Shown: in pieces, positions 12,097-26,000 of the stretch
Numbering within the stretch: position 1 is the stretch's first letter
Layout: every line of letters begins with the position of its first letter
NCBI RefSeq assembly: GCF_040436345.1
Contig: NC_133236.1
Coordinates: 18,431,466-18,495,465 of the forward strand
Direction of reading: 5' to 3'
Source of the DNA: Pagrus major
Taxonomy: Eukaryota; Chordata; Actinopteri; Spariformes; Sparidae
Length of the DNA stretch: 64,000 nt
The notes under the pieces: generated by a model
Database searches by the model: none
What the model was told of the DNA's origin: nothing
Seen by the model: only the letters and a program-made list of their open reading frames with translations
Made by a program: the position numbers and the translations under genes

Positions 12097-14010
12097 GTAA
12101 GCGCTTCACTGCTCACTGATGTTCTCCGGCTTTGTGGACGACAGGTCTGATATTATTCTGCCACTTTGTCCTCTACGCCACCGAACTACGGTTAATAAGA
12201 ATAGCTACATGCTAATATAAAAAAATCCGGTAGCATAAACAGAGAGCTAACGTGCTAGCCATAGCCTGTTAGCGACGAGTGCCAGCGGCGGATGGACGCA
12301 GCCAGTCTCCGCCGATGGTGGCTCAGGTTCAGCTAGCTAGCTGTTCGCTTAGCCGGTTAGCTACCGCTGGCTCGTTCGTCGCATTCCCGGTTAGATTATC
12401 GTGAATTAACTGGACAGAGGAGATGAATTAAGAGGAAAGATTAATCCCGCTGCTGACATGTTTTCATCGGAGCCCACGGAGCTCTCTGCCTTGATCCAAC
12501 ATCCAGGGTCTAGCTAGCTGTGGCTAGATGGTAGCCCACGGTGATGGGTGTTTTTGGGCTATTTTGGCATCATCTCACGGGCTTCAGCAGTAAAATGAGT
12601 GTAGGTTAGTAGCGTTACTATGACTGGCTCTTTCTGTACGTGAACGTTACATTAGACTAGCATTTCTGATGTGTTTTCTTTTGGTGTTTTATAAATGGGG
12701 TGCTCTTGGGGTGACACTTGTCCATACTTTATTTGAATTTGTGTGGATACTATAATTCCTCATAATGACATCTAAATAATCTTATACAACAGTTGTGAAT
12801 CGGGTGTCACTTTTATTGGCAGATAGCATCACGATTCTTAACGTGACGCTACGTTCACTGCCCACTGGTCTGTCCGTCTTGTCCGTCGCACCTCTTTGGC
12901 TTTTTTTTGTCATTATAATAGTCTAATTTTCTTTTTTTATCGTCTTTTTTTCTCGCATTGTTTTGTTCTTTACCTCATTTACTGTTTATTTAAACGTTTA
13001 GCCGCGAGAGGCCGCTTTGGTACGTGAGTGTAGCATTATAAAACATGAGCTAAAAATGATACATGGTTTCCTAAATAATTCAGCAATTAGTTAAATATCC
13101 TTCCGCTAAGCAGGATAGTCCTCGAGTGAAGTGAGAAGTAGCGGTAAGTGAGGGGTTATTTTAGGCGAGCGCATTAATATTTAAATTAGCGGCTGTGGGC
13201 GGCAGGTGAGTGTTTTCTGTACCGTGATATCGTTTGCTCGGAGGACGATTTTAAACCGCATTTTCTTTAATAACACGGTTGTTTATTTGTCAGCGTGATT
13301 TTAAAAACATCCCATTTTCTGTATCCAGCAGTCATCCATGGGATCCCCGAGGCGGGTGTTAAAGGCAGACAGGCTGACGTGATGACGTTACCGGGAGAAG
13401 CGGCTCTCCTGCGGGCTGACAGCTGATGGAGAGGAGTCCCTGCTCCTCCTCTCACACACACGGCCCGGGTCGTATGAGGAGGACGCGGAACCCAGAGATG
13501 ACACACTGAACTGGACAGAAACCTTACCAACTGGAGGCACTGGGATGGATGAGTTTACAAGATAAAGATTTTCCTTTTTTTTTTATTATGTGGATGTGGA
13601 TGGATTCTGCCACAGTGATGGATTTCTAAATAATTTCCTCATCTGTTGCCTTTGTCATCGAAACAGCATCAACAAGGTGATCAAACACATCAAAATGACC
13701 TGAATGAGTGCCTTTTTGTAGTGTGATATCTTCACTCCAGCAATGCTAAAGTCCACAGCTTTGTGACCTCATTTGTGCTTTTGGAGACATTTTCACAGCT
13801 CAACTTTTAATCAGTATTACAAATCGCCGAGATAGCAGAGAAAACAAAAGTACTATGCACCGTTGTCGCTGTCTCACACCCGACACCGAACCAGTAACCT
13901 CAGCGGAGGAGAGGCGCTCATAACGACACCGACCCCCTCCGAAGAAGACGCCCCGACCTCCCTCTGGGTAGTTTTTATTTTATCCACGGGGGGTGCAGAG
14001 ATCCGCGGGG
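12097..14010 (+). other. tulp4: tulp4 5'UTR and first intron
   Basis: Moderately GC-rich with several CG dinucleotides (12180-12350, 13330-13500, 13860-14010), consistent with a CpG-rich vertebrate promoter and long 5'UTR. Open frames here lack conservation-like signatures and overlap the UTR; I do not call them genes. Confidence 0.4.
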
Positions 14011-17000
14011 ATGTTCGCCGCCGTGGAGCATGGCCCGGTCCTCTGCAGCGACTCGAACATCCTGTGCCTGTCCTGGAAGGGCCGGGTGCCCAAGAGCGAG
14101 AAGGAGAAGCCGGTGTGCAGGAAGCGCTACTACGAGGAGGGTTGGCTCGCTACCGGGAACGGGCGAGGAGTTGTCGGGGTCACGTTCACGTCCAGCCACT
14201 GTAGACGGGACCGGCCAACCCCGCAGAGAGTGAACTTTAATCTCAGAGGACACAACAGCGAGGTAAGAGGGGATTAATGGGAAAATGCACGTTAGATCTT
14301 CCCTACTCTAGTAAAAATGCTTATCTAATCTTAGTACAAGTCATTGTAAAAGTTTCAATATGGCATCTTGATCATAATTTATTTCATTCTAAATATTTCA
14401 TACATGTCTATTTTAAGTGATGCCCCCAACTCAGTGTTATCTGATTGTCCTTTAACTGTAGCTGTTATTCCTGACTCCCCAGAAGTAGTTTAGGATTATT
14501 CATTAAGCAAAAGCAGAATTTCTCACAATTGTTATCTGTTGTTTTACACATCGAGTCATTAGAAGTGTGAATCTTCACTGGCCTCACGATTCGATTATGA
14601 TTCAGCTGTCAAAGATTTGAATGAAAAACGATTCGCGATGCATCTCGGTGTATGGCATCCTCAGTGATCTAGATTACTGCACATGGCTACTTTTTCATCA
14701 TTTTAAATTCCCCTTTTATTCAGAAAGTCCTTCCAATAGTCAGACTACAGCAGTCTACAAGATAAAAGCTGCATCTTTTCAGTACATAAACAAAACATTT
14801 ACAATCTGCAGTGCCTTCCACATTTGTTGTAATCTACAATAATATTGTTTTCACATGGTGGCTTTAAGATAAGGCATTTATTGACTCTGCTGTACACACC
14901 TTTCTCAGAGTTGCATGGCAAAGATGACAGCGCCTCTTAAGATCTTGGCTGATTAGCTGGGCTTGCTGTGACAGTTATTATGTATGAGTGCAGACGTTAG
15001 CTTCAGGTGAAAATGGCTAACGTGGGTCTCGTCCAGTTTGTGCTTCCCAGCAAGTTCATAAAATTCGACATGTGCCCCGAGATGTCCGTTTTAAAAATAC
15101 TGAGAGTTTTTTATCATTCGCTGATGATCTCTGCCCCCCTCCAATATACCTCCTACGTAAGTAACATTGGCCTAATGTCTGCCCCCCATTTAAAGATTGG
15201 GAGCAACGTAATTTTATTGTCCAGCTGAGGCCGGACAATCAACAATCGACATAAGCTGCGGGCTCTCGATTATGCTCTGTCTCTGCATCGATGCAGAATC
15301 TTCCACGTCTGTGATCTTGTAATCGAGAAATTTCCACACCTCTACTAGTTATCCACCTCTCTTCTAATTCATCATCCTCTATACTGTAAAGAAATACAAC
15401 ATCAGTTTCTCTACATTTATACCTGTGATGATAGATTATTGATCCCATTTATCCCCTTCAAACAGGCTGCTCAAACCTCAATCCTTTTCATGTAGAGATG
15501 CAGGGTAGAGCCCTAGCGATATATCAGTATCAGCGTATGTGTCGTCTGATATGCACCGACATCATTTTCTTTTCTGTTTTTTTTTTTTTTTATAGAGCGT
15601 AATGCAAAATTATTAAATTCCCTTCCAAGTTTACTGTTCTAGTACAATAATGTAATTTCCGACAATGTGAAAAATATCCTGCTTCTGTTACGTATGTCAC
15701 ATTTGAGGGATCATTGCCAAAAATGTGTTTACGACGTATATATATTCTGTCTATATAAGAATATTGGCCCATATATTAATATTCTAATCTGTATTGACAT
15801 TGGCCCCCAAAAAACGGTATTGGTCGAGCTCTAATGCAGGGAAATGCAAATGACTGCAACTTATATTTTTTTATTAATAGAAGCGCTCTGGTTTACAAAT
15901 GTATGATTGAAGACTACAGGCTCAGAAGTTTTCTTTTCACTTTATTTTTCCAAGCTGCAGGTCAGGGGCAGAACAGTTTCCTTGAAGCTGCTGGTCTTTG
16001 AACTTACTTGGAGCGGGTGTTTTTAAGTTTTTCTACTGCATGTGATTTTAGTGTTTTAACTAGAAAAAGAGGAGCAGGAGGACTAATCGATGGAATAAAT
16101 TTTTTTGTGTGTTTGGAAGTAAGAGCTGTATATGGTTATTTGCTCATGTTTTAAACACCCTGCAATATATCTCGCTGCTGTTCTTCGTCAAAGCATATCA
16201 GTACTCCACTCTCAGGCAATGCTCTTATCTCTCACCATTGTTTTACCCTCCAAAGTTTCCCACCAACAGTGCACTCACTGAGCACATTTATTTTGTTATT
16301 GAAAACGTCAGCAGAGTAATATCGGAGCCGATTGCCGGCCATGTATATGAATATTCCCATCAGTATATGGCAGTGGAGATTGCACACAGGTTGCATTTTC
16401 TCCTTTAGTGGGTGTAGCTGTTGGTCAGATGGAGCAAGGTGCTGTGTCAGCATTCCATAAGGCAGCTGAGGGGAGAGTGGATGAATCCCCACAGAGAGTG
16501 ACTGAAGCGCAGCAGAAATGTCATTTAACTGTGCCCACTTGAATGTGGTCCAAGTTCTGAAATTTCCATTTTGTTGTTTTGGTGCATGCCGTGTGGAAGA
16601 GGTTAAACCTATATAACTGTTATTTACCCACTTTTTCATATGTGAATTTGACTTCATCCAGTAGGCAGAAAATTCATAATGACAAATTTCTTTTGTGTAT
16701 TAAAGTTACTCGTATCAATCGTGATGGAACTTGTATAGTAGTGGCGTTTGCTTTATTTATTTTTAATTTAAGATCCATATTAAGTGTTGCAGTTGCAACA
16801 GCTGTCATTCCATTAATACCCAAAGGTGTGATGTTTAATATAGGGCTGCACAATATATCGTTTCAGCATCGACATGTGTGCATGTGCGGAAGTCACATGC
16901 AGAATGTGGAATGTCAAGTAAGGCAAATCAACTCAAACACATCATGCTACAACTCTTTTGCAGCTTGATACAAAAGCAAAACTCGTACTCCCCTATGAAA

Positions 17001-20000
17001 TCACCCCAATCATTCGAGAATAATTATGCATTTCCAAATAGAGTTACTGAAGTTATCTGGTGAAATTCCCTGTACTTTTTCATGTCGCAATATATGTTGC
17101 AAAAAAAACCCAAAATATTGCAATGTTGTTTTTTTCCAAAATCCTGCTGCCCTAGTTTTATATCTTTTGAAGTTTGGTTGCCATTCTCCTTTGTGTCTAC
17201 CAAAATAAAAAAAAACATTGCACAGCTCTCACCCAATAATCTGTGCTTTACTCACCAAATGTTTTTGACTATCTTACTCAAATCATCAAACATCGATGTT
17301 TGGTGATTTGAGCACTGTGGGCTGGAGCACAAAAATATTTGGTTGATTTATTTAAAAACATTTTTTGGCATCTTTCAAGATGCTTTTCACATGAAACGCA
17401 GGTGCAGCTGCACATTTCCACACTGTCCTCTGACCTCACCCCAGCACCAGTGATGAAAGTAGTAATGTCCTCTCCACTTCAACTCTAGATTTGATATAAA
17501 GCAATAAATAAAGGCTTTGCGAAATCCAAAATCCATCACTCATCCACCGTATGCATAATTTGGGGATTTTGACAGTGGTGGAAATCACACCACTAATGAA
17601 TTCTGTCAAGTTATGACTGATCTGTTCCCTCACTTGCATCATTTTCCATCCCAGTTCTGTTGAGGAGAGGAGAGAATGCCGTTTGCAGTATACAGTCCAA
17701 CACCAAGGAAATAAAGCACAGCTTGGTTTATATTCTCCAGTCCTGTCCAGGTGTTAGAATATGTTTTGGAAGAGGCAAAAACTCTCCTTAAGGCAAAATT
17801 ATTTCATTATTTAATTCAATTTTTGAAAGGGCTATGTCAATACATTTGGGTAACCTTTTCGTGTCATCAAAAGCTGCATGCTCAGCTATAAAAGAAGTCA
17901 TGTCCTCTGACAGTCCTGTCCTTTTTAAGACGTCAGCACTGTCATTGAGCAATTGTCATCGTTGGTGACGAGTGTCCTTTCACATGAATTGGCTCAATTC
18001 ATGATATGAATGAGCTCACACACACAAAAATGCAACATGAACTCATCCTGTAGGAGTCCAGTCCTGCCTGCCAAGATCAATACTCACGCCAGCATCCTTA
18101 AGTTTGGCCATTATTCCTGTTGATGTATAGACCAGAGTGTCCTGTGATCATTTTAATGTAAGCGAGCGTCTGAACTGATGTGTCTTTTGGACTTGGCCCA
18201 ATACGGGCAATGTAGTAAAGTAAAGGGCAGATATTAAGCTGTCAGACATCTGTGAAGAAGAGGGTAGACGGGTAGAGTGTTGCACTGCCTCTGCTTGGAT
18301 AAGGGGTTTATTTACACTTGAGTCCAGCATATGATAGAAAAGGTTGGCACTCATGGCACTACAAATATTTTGGACAAAAACATCTTTTGTTTTGGTGAAG
18401 CTCAGCTGTTGTCCTGCACTAGCACCTATTTTCACCTAAAGGCTCTCATGATCTTCCGATAATCAAAAGGTTTTGAAGTTTCAAGGCCTGTAATACATCT
18501 CTGATGATGGTTTGTCCTCATCTCTGTGTCTAATTCCCCTTCAGCCATGGTGAGGGATAATTACAAGGTAATAGCTTCAAAGGGAGCAAGGTGTGTGTGT
18601 GTGTGTGGGGCCACACTCCTTTTGTTCTGTCTCCAACAACCATCTTTTTCCATTCTGTGTCACGAGTGAACTACTTTGTATTCTCTGCTTTGTGTTTTTC
18701 ATGGAGCTTGGTTGCTAAGCAGAAATGCTCAGACCTATATTGCACACTGTCAAGTCAGCATTATGCTATCATATTCCATTTCTATAAACGCAATTTTGAT
18801 TTGTTTTTTATTATGCTACACTATGTCGACATTAATTCTATTGCTTTATTATGGTCCTATCAAAATATTGGTCTTACTCACGGCTGCAGCTACTAATTAT
18901 ATTCATTTATCAATTAACTTACAGATTTATTTTGTTCTTTGTTGCTTAAACAGGAAGTTAGCAGATTTTTAACCAGCTTTGTATCACAACAATGTTGGTA
19001 GTATAGGCAAATGAACAGTGTTAGACGTCTCTACATTTTGCCTGCATCCAGAGCCCCAAACTTTTTGACGGCAAAAATCTGACAGATGACACAAAATGCT
19101 TCATCTATCAGATTTTAGGGCTGTTTTATCAACTACATATTGTATCTCAGCATGTAGTACGCGTGCATTCGTGAACACAGAGTTTAGTCTGGTTGAGAGG
19201 TTGGATCACTTGCATTGAGTGAGGGGAGCCTTACCAAACTTCGATCAAATGTAAAACTAGGCAGTGCTGATAAACTACAAACCAAGATTCTGTTACTACA
19301 CTGCCTTCCTTTTTCAAAACTGAGGCCAAGTCAAAACCAAATACGACCCAACTTGTAGTATGTCACCCAGCAGTGGGAGTGTATGTTGTCCGTTTTCTGC
19401 TCTTTGAGCAAACGGGAATACTACAGAAGCCCTAAAGGGCCATGCATTCATACATTTTATTTCCTCAGTTTTCCCGTGATAACGAGTTAATGTCATTTGT
19501 GTTCTCGAGATCTCGAGTTATTATCTCGAAATAACAACTGCCGTTTTCCCGAGATAATGGGATAATTTTCGTGAGATCTCGAGATAACGAAACTTTGTTT
19601 TCCCGAGATAACGATATAACTAATGCGAGATCTTGAGATAATGACTGTGATATGATAGGCCTGAGATTAATTAATTTCATTTGTTTTCTTGAGATCTCGA
19701 GTTATTATCTCGAAATAACAACCGTATAACTGCCGTTTTCCCGAGATAACGGGATAATTTTCTCGAGATCACGAGATAACAAAACTTTGTTTTCCCGAGA
19801 TAACAATATAATTAATTCGAGATCTTGAGAAAACAAAACGATAGTGTAGTATATTAAATCATTGCAGGAAACATCATTCAGTGTAGCAATGTCAGAGGAG
19901 CAGGAGCATATCGATCACCGCGTCACATATCTTTTCAATCAAAGCCTGACACAGGCTGAAATAGCATTATGTCTTGCTATTACAGATAATATACACATTA

Positions 20001-23000
20001 GTGTGCGTAATCTAAAAAGACAGTTAGCAAGGCTTCAGCTATATCGGCGGCGCAATCTAAGTGAGCCTGATGTCGTCGTTAACTACATCGCTGACCAGCT
20101 ACGAGGTCCCGGGTGTCTCCATAATCTCAGGCCTATCATATCACAGTCATTATCTCGAGATCTCGAATTAATTATATCGTTATCTCGGGAAAACAAAGTT
20201 TTGTTATCTCGAGATCTCAAGAAAATTATCCCATTATCTTGGGAAAACAGCAGTTGTTATTTCGAGACACAAATGACATTAACTCGTTATCACAGGAAAA
20301 CGGAGGAAATAAAATGTATGAATGCATGGCCCTTTAGGGCTTCCGTAGAATACCACAGACCCTTTCCTATGTTTTCTCCAGTCATCTAGCACCAATTTAA
20401 AAATATTTATTTCTTCCTACTGCATAGACAGCCCAATTTAATGCAAGGACCATCTTTCCATCGGTGAAATACTTCTTTAATCACTTAGTTTTAAATGTCA
20501 TGTCAGATTGCTCATTAAAATGATATGAGCATCTTAACATAGTGTTTGTATCCCAACCAGCAGTCCAGAACCCACAGATATTCAGTCTACAACAACGTAA
20601 AACATAGAAAAGCAACAAATCCGTACATTAGAGTAGCTGGAGCAAGTGACTTAAAAAATGACTGAAACGATCAGTCAATAAGTGCTGATTAGTTTTCTGT
20701 TAATCGACTTATCATTTCTGCACTAATCTTGTTGATTTAACATGACTACTTTGTTAGTGTCTGTTTCAAACTGATTCTAGCTGATTGATCATTGAGTTGA
20801 TATGATGTTAAATCTGTTTTGTTCTGAAAGAAATGTTTTCTCACGCCATGACAGTTGCACACAACTTTGTATTAAAACACAGATTAAATATGTTTCCCGA
20901 GTAACAGTCTTTTTAGACTAAAAATAAATCAGGCAGACAAGTTTAAAAAAAATGTTTTATTGAAAGAAAATCTGCCTTTCAGTGTCCTGATACTATTTTT
21001 ATATCGTTATCCAAACAGAGCTGCTGAACTTTATCAGGAGGCTTGTCAGTTGCACCACACTTAAATCAAATTGAAAATAGATGAAAGCAATGAGTTTTGC
21101 GTCTTTTTATTTGACTATACTTGTGATGATGCGGAGTAACCCCTCTGGGACGTGCATCAGAATAGATCAACACCTCTTTTGACAATCAGGTGCTTTTTTT
21201 CCATTACAGTGCGCTCAGATGCTGAATTGACTGAGCAGCTAGTCACTGGGAGTCCATTCATTTTCCATGAGAGCTGAACGTCCTCGAATGGCTTGACAGT
21301 GACTGTCTACATGTTGACAAGTAAATGTTGGCTGCTGCAGCACAGGTTTTGGGCAAATTGTCTTTCAGAATCCTGTCAGCTGCTAGCTGTGATATTTGTC
21401 TTACAATCGAATCATACATATATGCTTTACTATGTGAGGGAAGTGCTTTTATTTCCAGTGAAAATATCCTCTTGTGATTTCTTATTGCTGCAACATCTTT
21501 TGTCTGTCAGTGTATGTTTGCTATAGTAAGTTGTTCGCAGTCAGAAAGCAAAGCACAACTGCTATTTTTTGAGCATGGGCGCTGTGAGGGAAAGTAGTAC
21601 ATTAAGTGGCAGTCTCAAGGGGGGTTGTTTTCACTTTGTTTGCTGAAAATATGCATCCTGATAGTCCTCAGCCAATGTCATTGTGTTTACAAATTATTGT
21701 AGCTGAAAGGATGAGAAATTTTGTTGGACTGCTGGAACAGTTCAAATGCACAATCTGATATTGTCTTGTTGGTGTTGTCCTTGAACATCATAAATATTGT
21801 TGCTCCAGGACCATTACTCCAACTCATCAATCATGTTTTTGTTATGCCATAGCTCTGGACTCAGGGAAATAAGCCCATGGGAGAAGTTATCCTTTAAGAC
21901 ACTTGTTTACAGTTGTGAGAGGGTGTATTGTAAGCCAAACGATGTTTTCCTAAACCTAACCAAACACTGACAAAAACTGGAAAGACACGGAAAATACTAA
22001 TAATACTTGGTGTAAAAATATTAAGCAAACAGTATAATAGTATGTTCCAAATGGAGTACAAGTAAAGGCCCTTTACTTAAACCACACAGCCATGACAACT
22101 TGCTGTTGCTGATTTTCCTAACCTGGTGCAACATTAATTATGATGTTCTAGGAACAACATCAACACGGCAAATCAGATACACCCAGTTTATACACACCTC
22201 ACTAACAGTCCCATGAGTGTTATGGGTGGATTCACAACTGTTGGTTTTCCCTTTGAGGCCAGATCCAGGCTCTTCGTTAAGGCACATAGGGACAAATGTC
22301 TGAGGCCCTAATCCAACAGAGACGGGTGACCCCAGGACACCAAGCTCGTGTTTACCACTTCACCATGTAGGTTGAACTGACATTGCAGCTTCTTTGTGCT
22401 TCTGTGGCCTACGTGTTCATCTGCTCATACTGATTTGTGTCTGATCAGATGTTCTTGTTTGGGTACTAGTATAGCGGTGATGCTTAGTGCATGTTTATTT
22501 GACACATGAATATAGAACCGAGGAACATTTAAGTTCTCTCTACAGGAGTTTCAGTTGTGTCAATTAGTGTGATTAAAACTCCAACTTGTAAGTAAAACTC
22601 AAGGTTTTGGATCCTGTTAAAATCACTTGAGTGGTTTTTGTTTGCCTCTTGTTTCAGGCCTCTGAAAACTTCTTGACTTTCAAACTTCATGGGGTCTGTG
22701 CACTCGTCTACTAATGCTGATACTGATAGATCAGAGGGAATGAATCTTTCTCAGATAACCCCACCACCATGTTCTTCTGTCTGAATTTTTTTTTTTTGCT
22801 TGTGCTGTGTGACGTTTTTGTGCGTCAAAAGTGGTTTCCTGCTGAAGCCTTATAAATAAATCATTTAATAGCTCTGATAGAGGGTTTGTGCAAGAACCAG
22901 CACTGATCTTGGACCTGCACAGCACTTTTAAATAGGCAATAATTGAGGAAGAGATACTGGGTGACTTAATGGGGACCATAATAATGGATTACAAGACAGG

Positions 23001-26000
23001 TAGAGTGCTGCATAATTTTTCCTGCAATACAAGCTGAAGAAAGTTGGAGTAAAGTCATCACTTTTAATGGGCCATGCTGCATTTCTGCCTCAGTTTTCCT
23101 CAGTGTCACCTACCTCAGCTTCCATCACCACGTGTGTCCAGACACTAATCTGTTGTCCCCGGTCGTATTATATTGTCTTTCCTTCCTCTGAACCAAAGCT
23201 CTCCATCCCCCTCTTCATTCTCTCATGATCTCCTCACCCGTGCCTCTACACGTCTTCCTCTTAAGTTCCTTATTTTTCTCTCCTCTTATCTGACCTCTTG
23301 GCATTAGAAGCCCTGCTCAGGATTGAAGATTACACGACCCATTCACTGCATTAAAATGGTCTCACCAAATGTGCTTAGTGGAGATGGCTTTAGTGTGCTA
23401 ATCCATCCTTGGAGAGGACATGTTGCATAACACTCAGGTCCCCTGCTTCCTCAGATTCAGGTGTACTTTTCTGCTTGCTAGAAATTTTCCAAGAGGGACA
23501 GTGTGGCCTGTACAGTGCAGGTTCTTTTTGTTATGAGCAATGTTTGTTGGATCAGACAGACATATCTGCACACTTGGGTGCACATTGTTTTAGAGTTGTG
23601 CTATTTGCAGGATAAAAGCTTCTCATTCCAGCCTACACAGCAAACGGATGTGAAGACAAAAAATTTAAGCACTAGATTGCTCTTCTTTGCATGTCTTTTT
23701 GTACTCTGTGCCTATTTCAATGCTCTCAATGTTTCAGATAGGTTCAGTATTTGCCTAACACAAACTGACACATGTTTATACTTGTCAGTTTGATTAATCT
23801 CAACACATTGCATTCATATTTTGTTAGATTTTTACAGCCCAGAAATGCATCTAAGGAATGGCAAAAACTGTTAAATTCAACATAACAAACTGATGACAAG
23901 TTATTAGTCGAGTTGCCTTGTGATGCTACTAATTTATTTATGCATGTCACAATTCTTTCCCAAAATCTCCTATTACAACTCAGGGGCAGCCTGGAAAATC
24001 ATATTGCTGTTATCAGTATCATTAAAAACATCATGACATTAAACGTCTAGAAGCAGGTAGCTTCATTAAAAGGTGGCGCTCCATGTAGGGCTGTTTTAAC
24101 TGCACAACGGTTGCTACCATAGACAACAAGGTCAGCAACATCAGTAACAGCAATTCGTTACCCATGTCAAATTTAACCGCTGGTTGTCGAGGGAATCAGG
24201 GTAGGACATGTCGTAACTGATTAAAAAAAACAATCCGGAATTGAATGTGGTTGTCTGCATCATCATTTCAAAAAATCTTTTTTTTTTTTTTGAAAAAACA
24301 AGTTTCTGAATATCCACCCTGGCAGGAGTTTTCTAAAAGGCCCGTTTTCAGTGACTTTAAATGCTATTTAGGTCTGTACAATAGGCCAATAGATGTAGAA
24401 AAGCTACATTTTAAGAAATATCCATGTACATGTTGACAATGTGAGCAGTACAAAGTGGCATACATTAAAGCCTGAGCAACCACACCTCTTAGTTGTTGGA
24501 TCACATAAAATTTAAATATAAGTAGTAAAATACTAATGTTGTAGCTTTTAGCATAAATATATCATTTTCTTAATCTTTTTGGAATTAAATCTAATTTAAA
24601 GTCAGGTGTGACTTTCTGCTGTCCCTTTGCTTGCAGCTACTTGCTATTTGTCGAGCTTTGCCTCACACCAAGTAATAACCAATGTAAATGCTATTGTCAG
24701 ATATTGATATTGATTAAGGTTTTATCACATGCTTGCTCTACTCGTAAACATTTCAGATTCTACCACCGCCAAAGGTCTCGTCCCATTGCCCTTTCTGTCA
24801 TGCCGCTAATCACTCCGGCCCTGCTTTGCCCATTCTTGCTTCCTTGCTTTTGTATCAGCACAGCGCAGCGCTTTTCTTTAATTGAGTTTTGTGTCTGAGT
24901 TAATATCATGTCAGACCCAGAATCAAGGGAGAGCGTAGAGGGAAAGGGGAGCGTCTACCCATCTCACTTGCCACCAACAATTGCTTTTTCTTTTTATAGA
25001 AATATATTTTATTATTATTCTATAAAATATATTTTATAGAATTATATGTTTCTTTCTCTAGTCTTATGAGGTTTTTCTTTTAATTTTTTGTTTTGTTTTG
25101 TATTTATATGAAATTCCACATGTGGCACATTTAATACCAAACTGAACTGAGCTAAAAACAAAATTATTGGTGCAACTATGACCTTTGTTCTAAATCTTAT
25201 TTAAACTCTTGCTTTATTTAAAACTTGAATAAAGCAAGAATTGATCTTCAGCTGCACTTGAAACACTGAGTTAATGTCTACCAGTTCAGCCTGCTTATTC
25301 ATAACCTTCTTGCAAAAAGAAAGTCCTTGGCGCCAGGGGCCTGTGTTGCCAGGGACCCATGTGCTCACGACTGCACCACAGTGACACTGCACTGTCACAG
25401 TGTCCTCTCACTTCTGCTGACTCCAATGCAACCCAAAGCTGTCCCTTGATTTGATTTGGTCTTCTCAGATAAGTTGCTGGGGTCAGCTTAGCTCCCAGTC
25501 TCTAAGTCCCAGCAAGAGGCCAGAGCTGCAATGACAACAGCAAGGCATTGACTGCAGGAGTGAAGACGATGCCAACCACCCAGGCAGAAGTTGTCAATGG
25601 CGGTGCACTGGCCAAAAGACCGAATTAAAGGGATCGGAAACGGGGAGTCTCCTCTCCTCTTACCAGGCATTTGTTTGAATGAGATGAAAACAAGCCTGGA
25701 AACACATGGCTGTAGACTTCTTCAGCCATGTTGCAGTTGTCCTACAACTCTCTAATTTTTAAAATGTTAATTTTAGGTACTTTTTTGTCTTTGAACATGT
25801 GTGCACAAATCGCCAACTGCATAGTGATTCAGTTTGTCAGTACATGTCTTTGACCATGCAGCACATGCTAATTAATGAAGATTTTATCAAGTCTGTATGT
25901 GTATGCATATGTGCACATGGCTTCTTTGTCAATGATCCCTCCGGCCCTCCGCTGTCCTGTTGCTTCTCACTCTTATCCTGTCTGTCTCCATGTGATGTCT

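Noticed and set aside
13863-14204. Open frames overlapping the tulp4 start exon in other frames
   Set aside because: They run through the 5'UTR and the conserved first exon in the wrong frame; the family N-terminus fixes the real frame.
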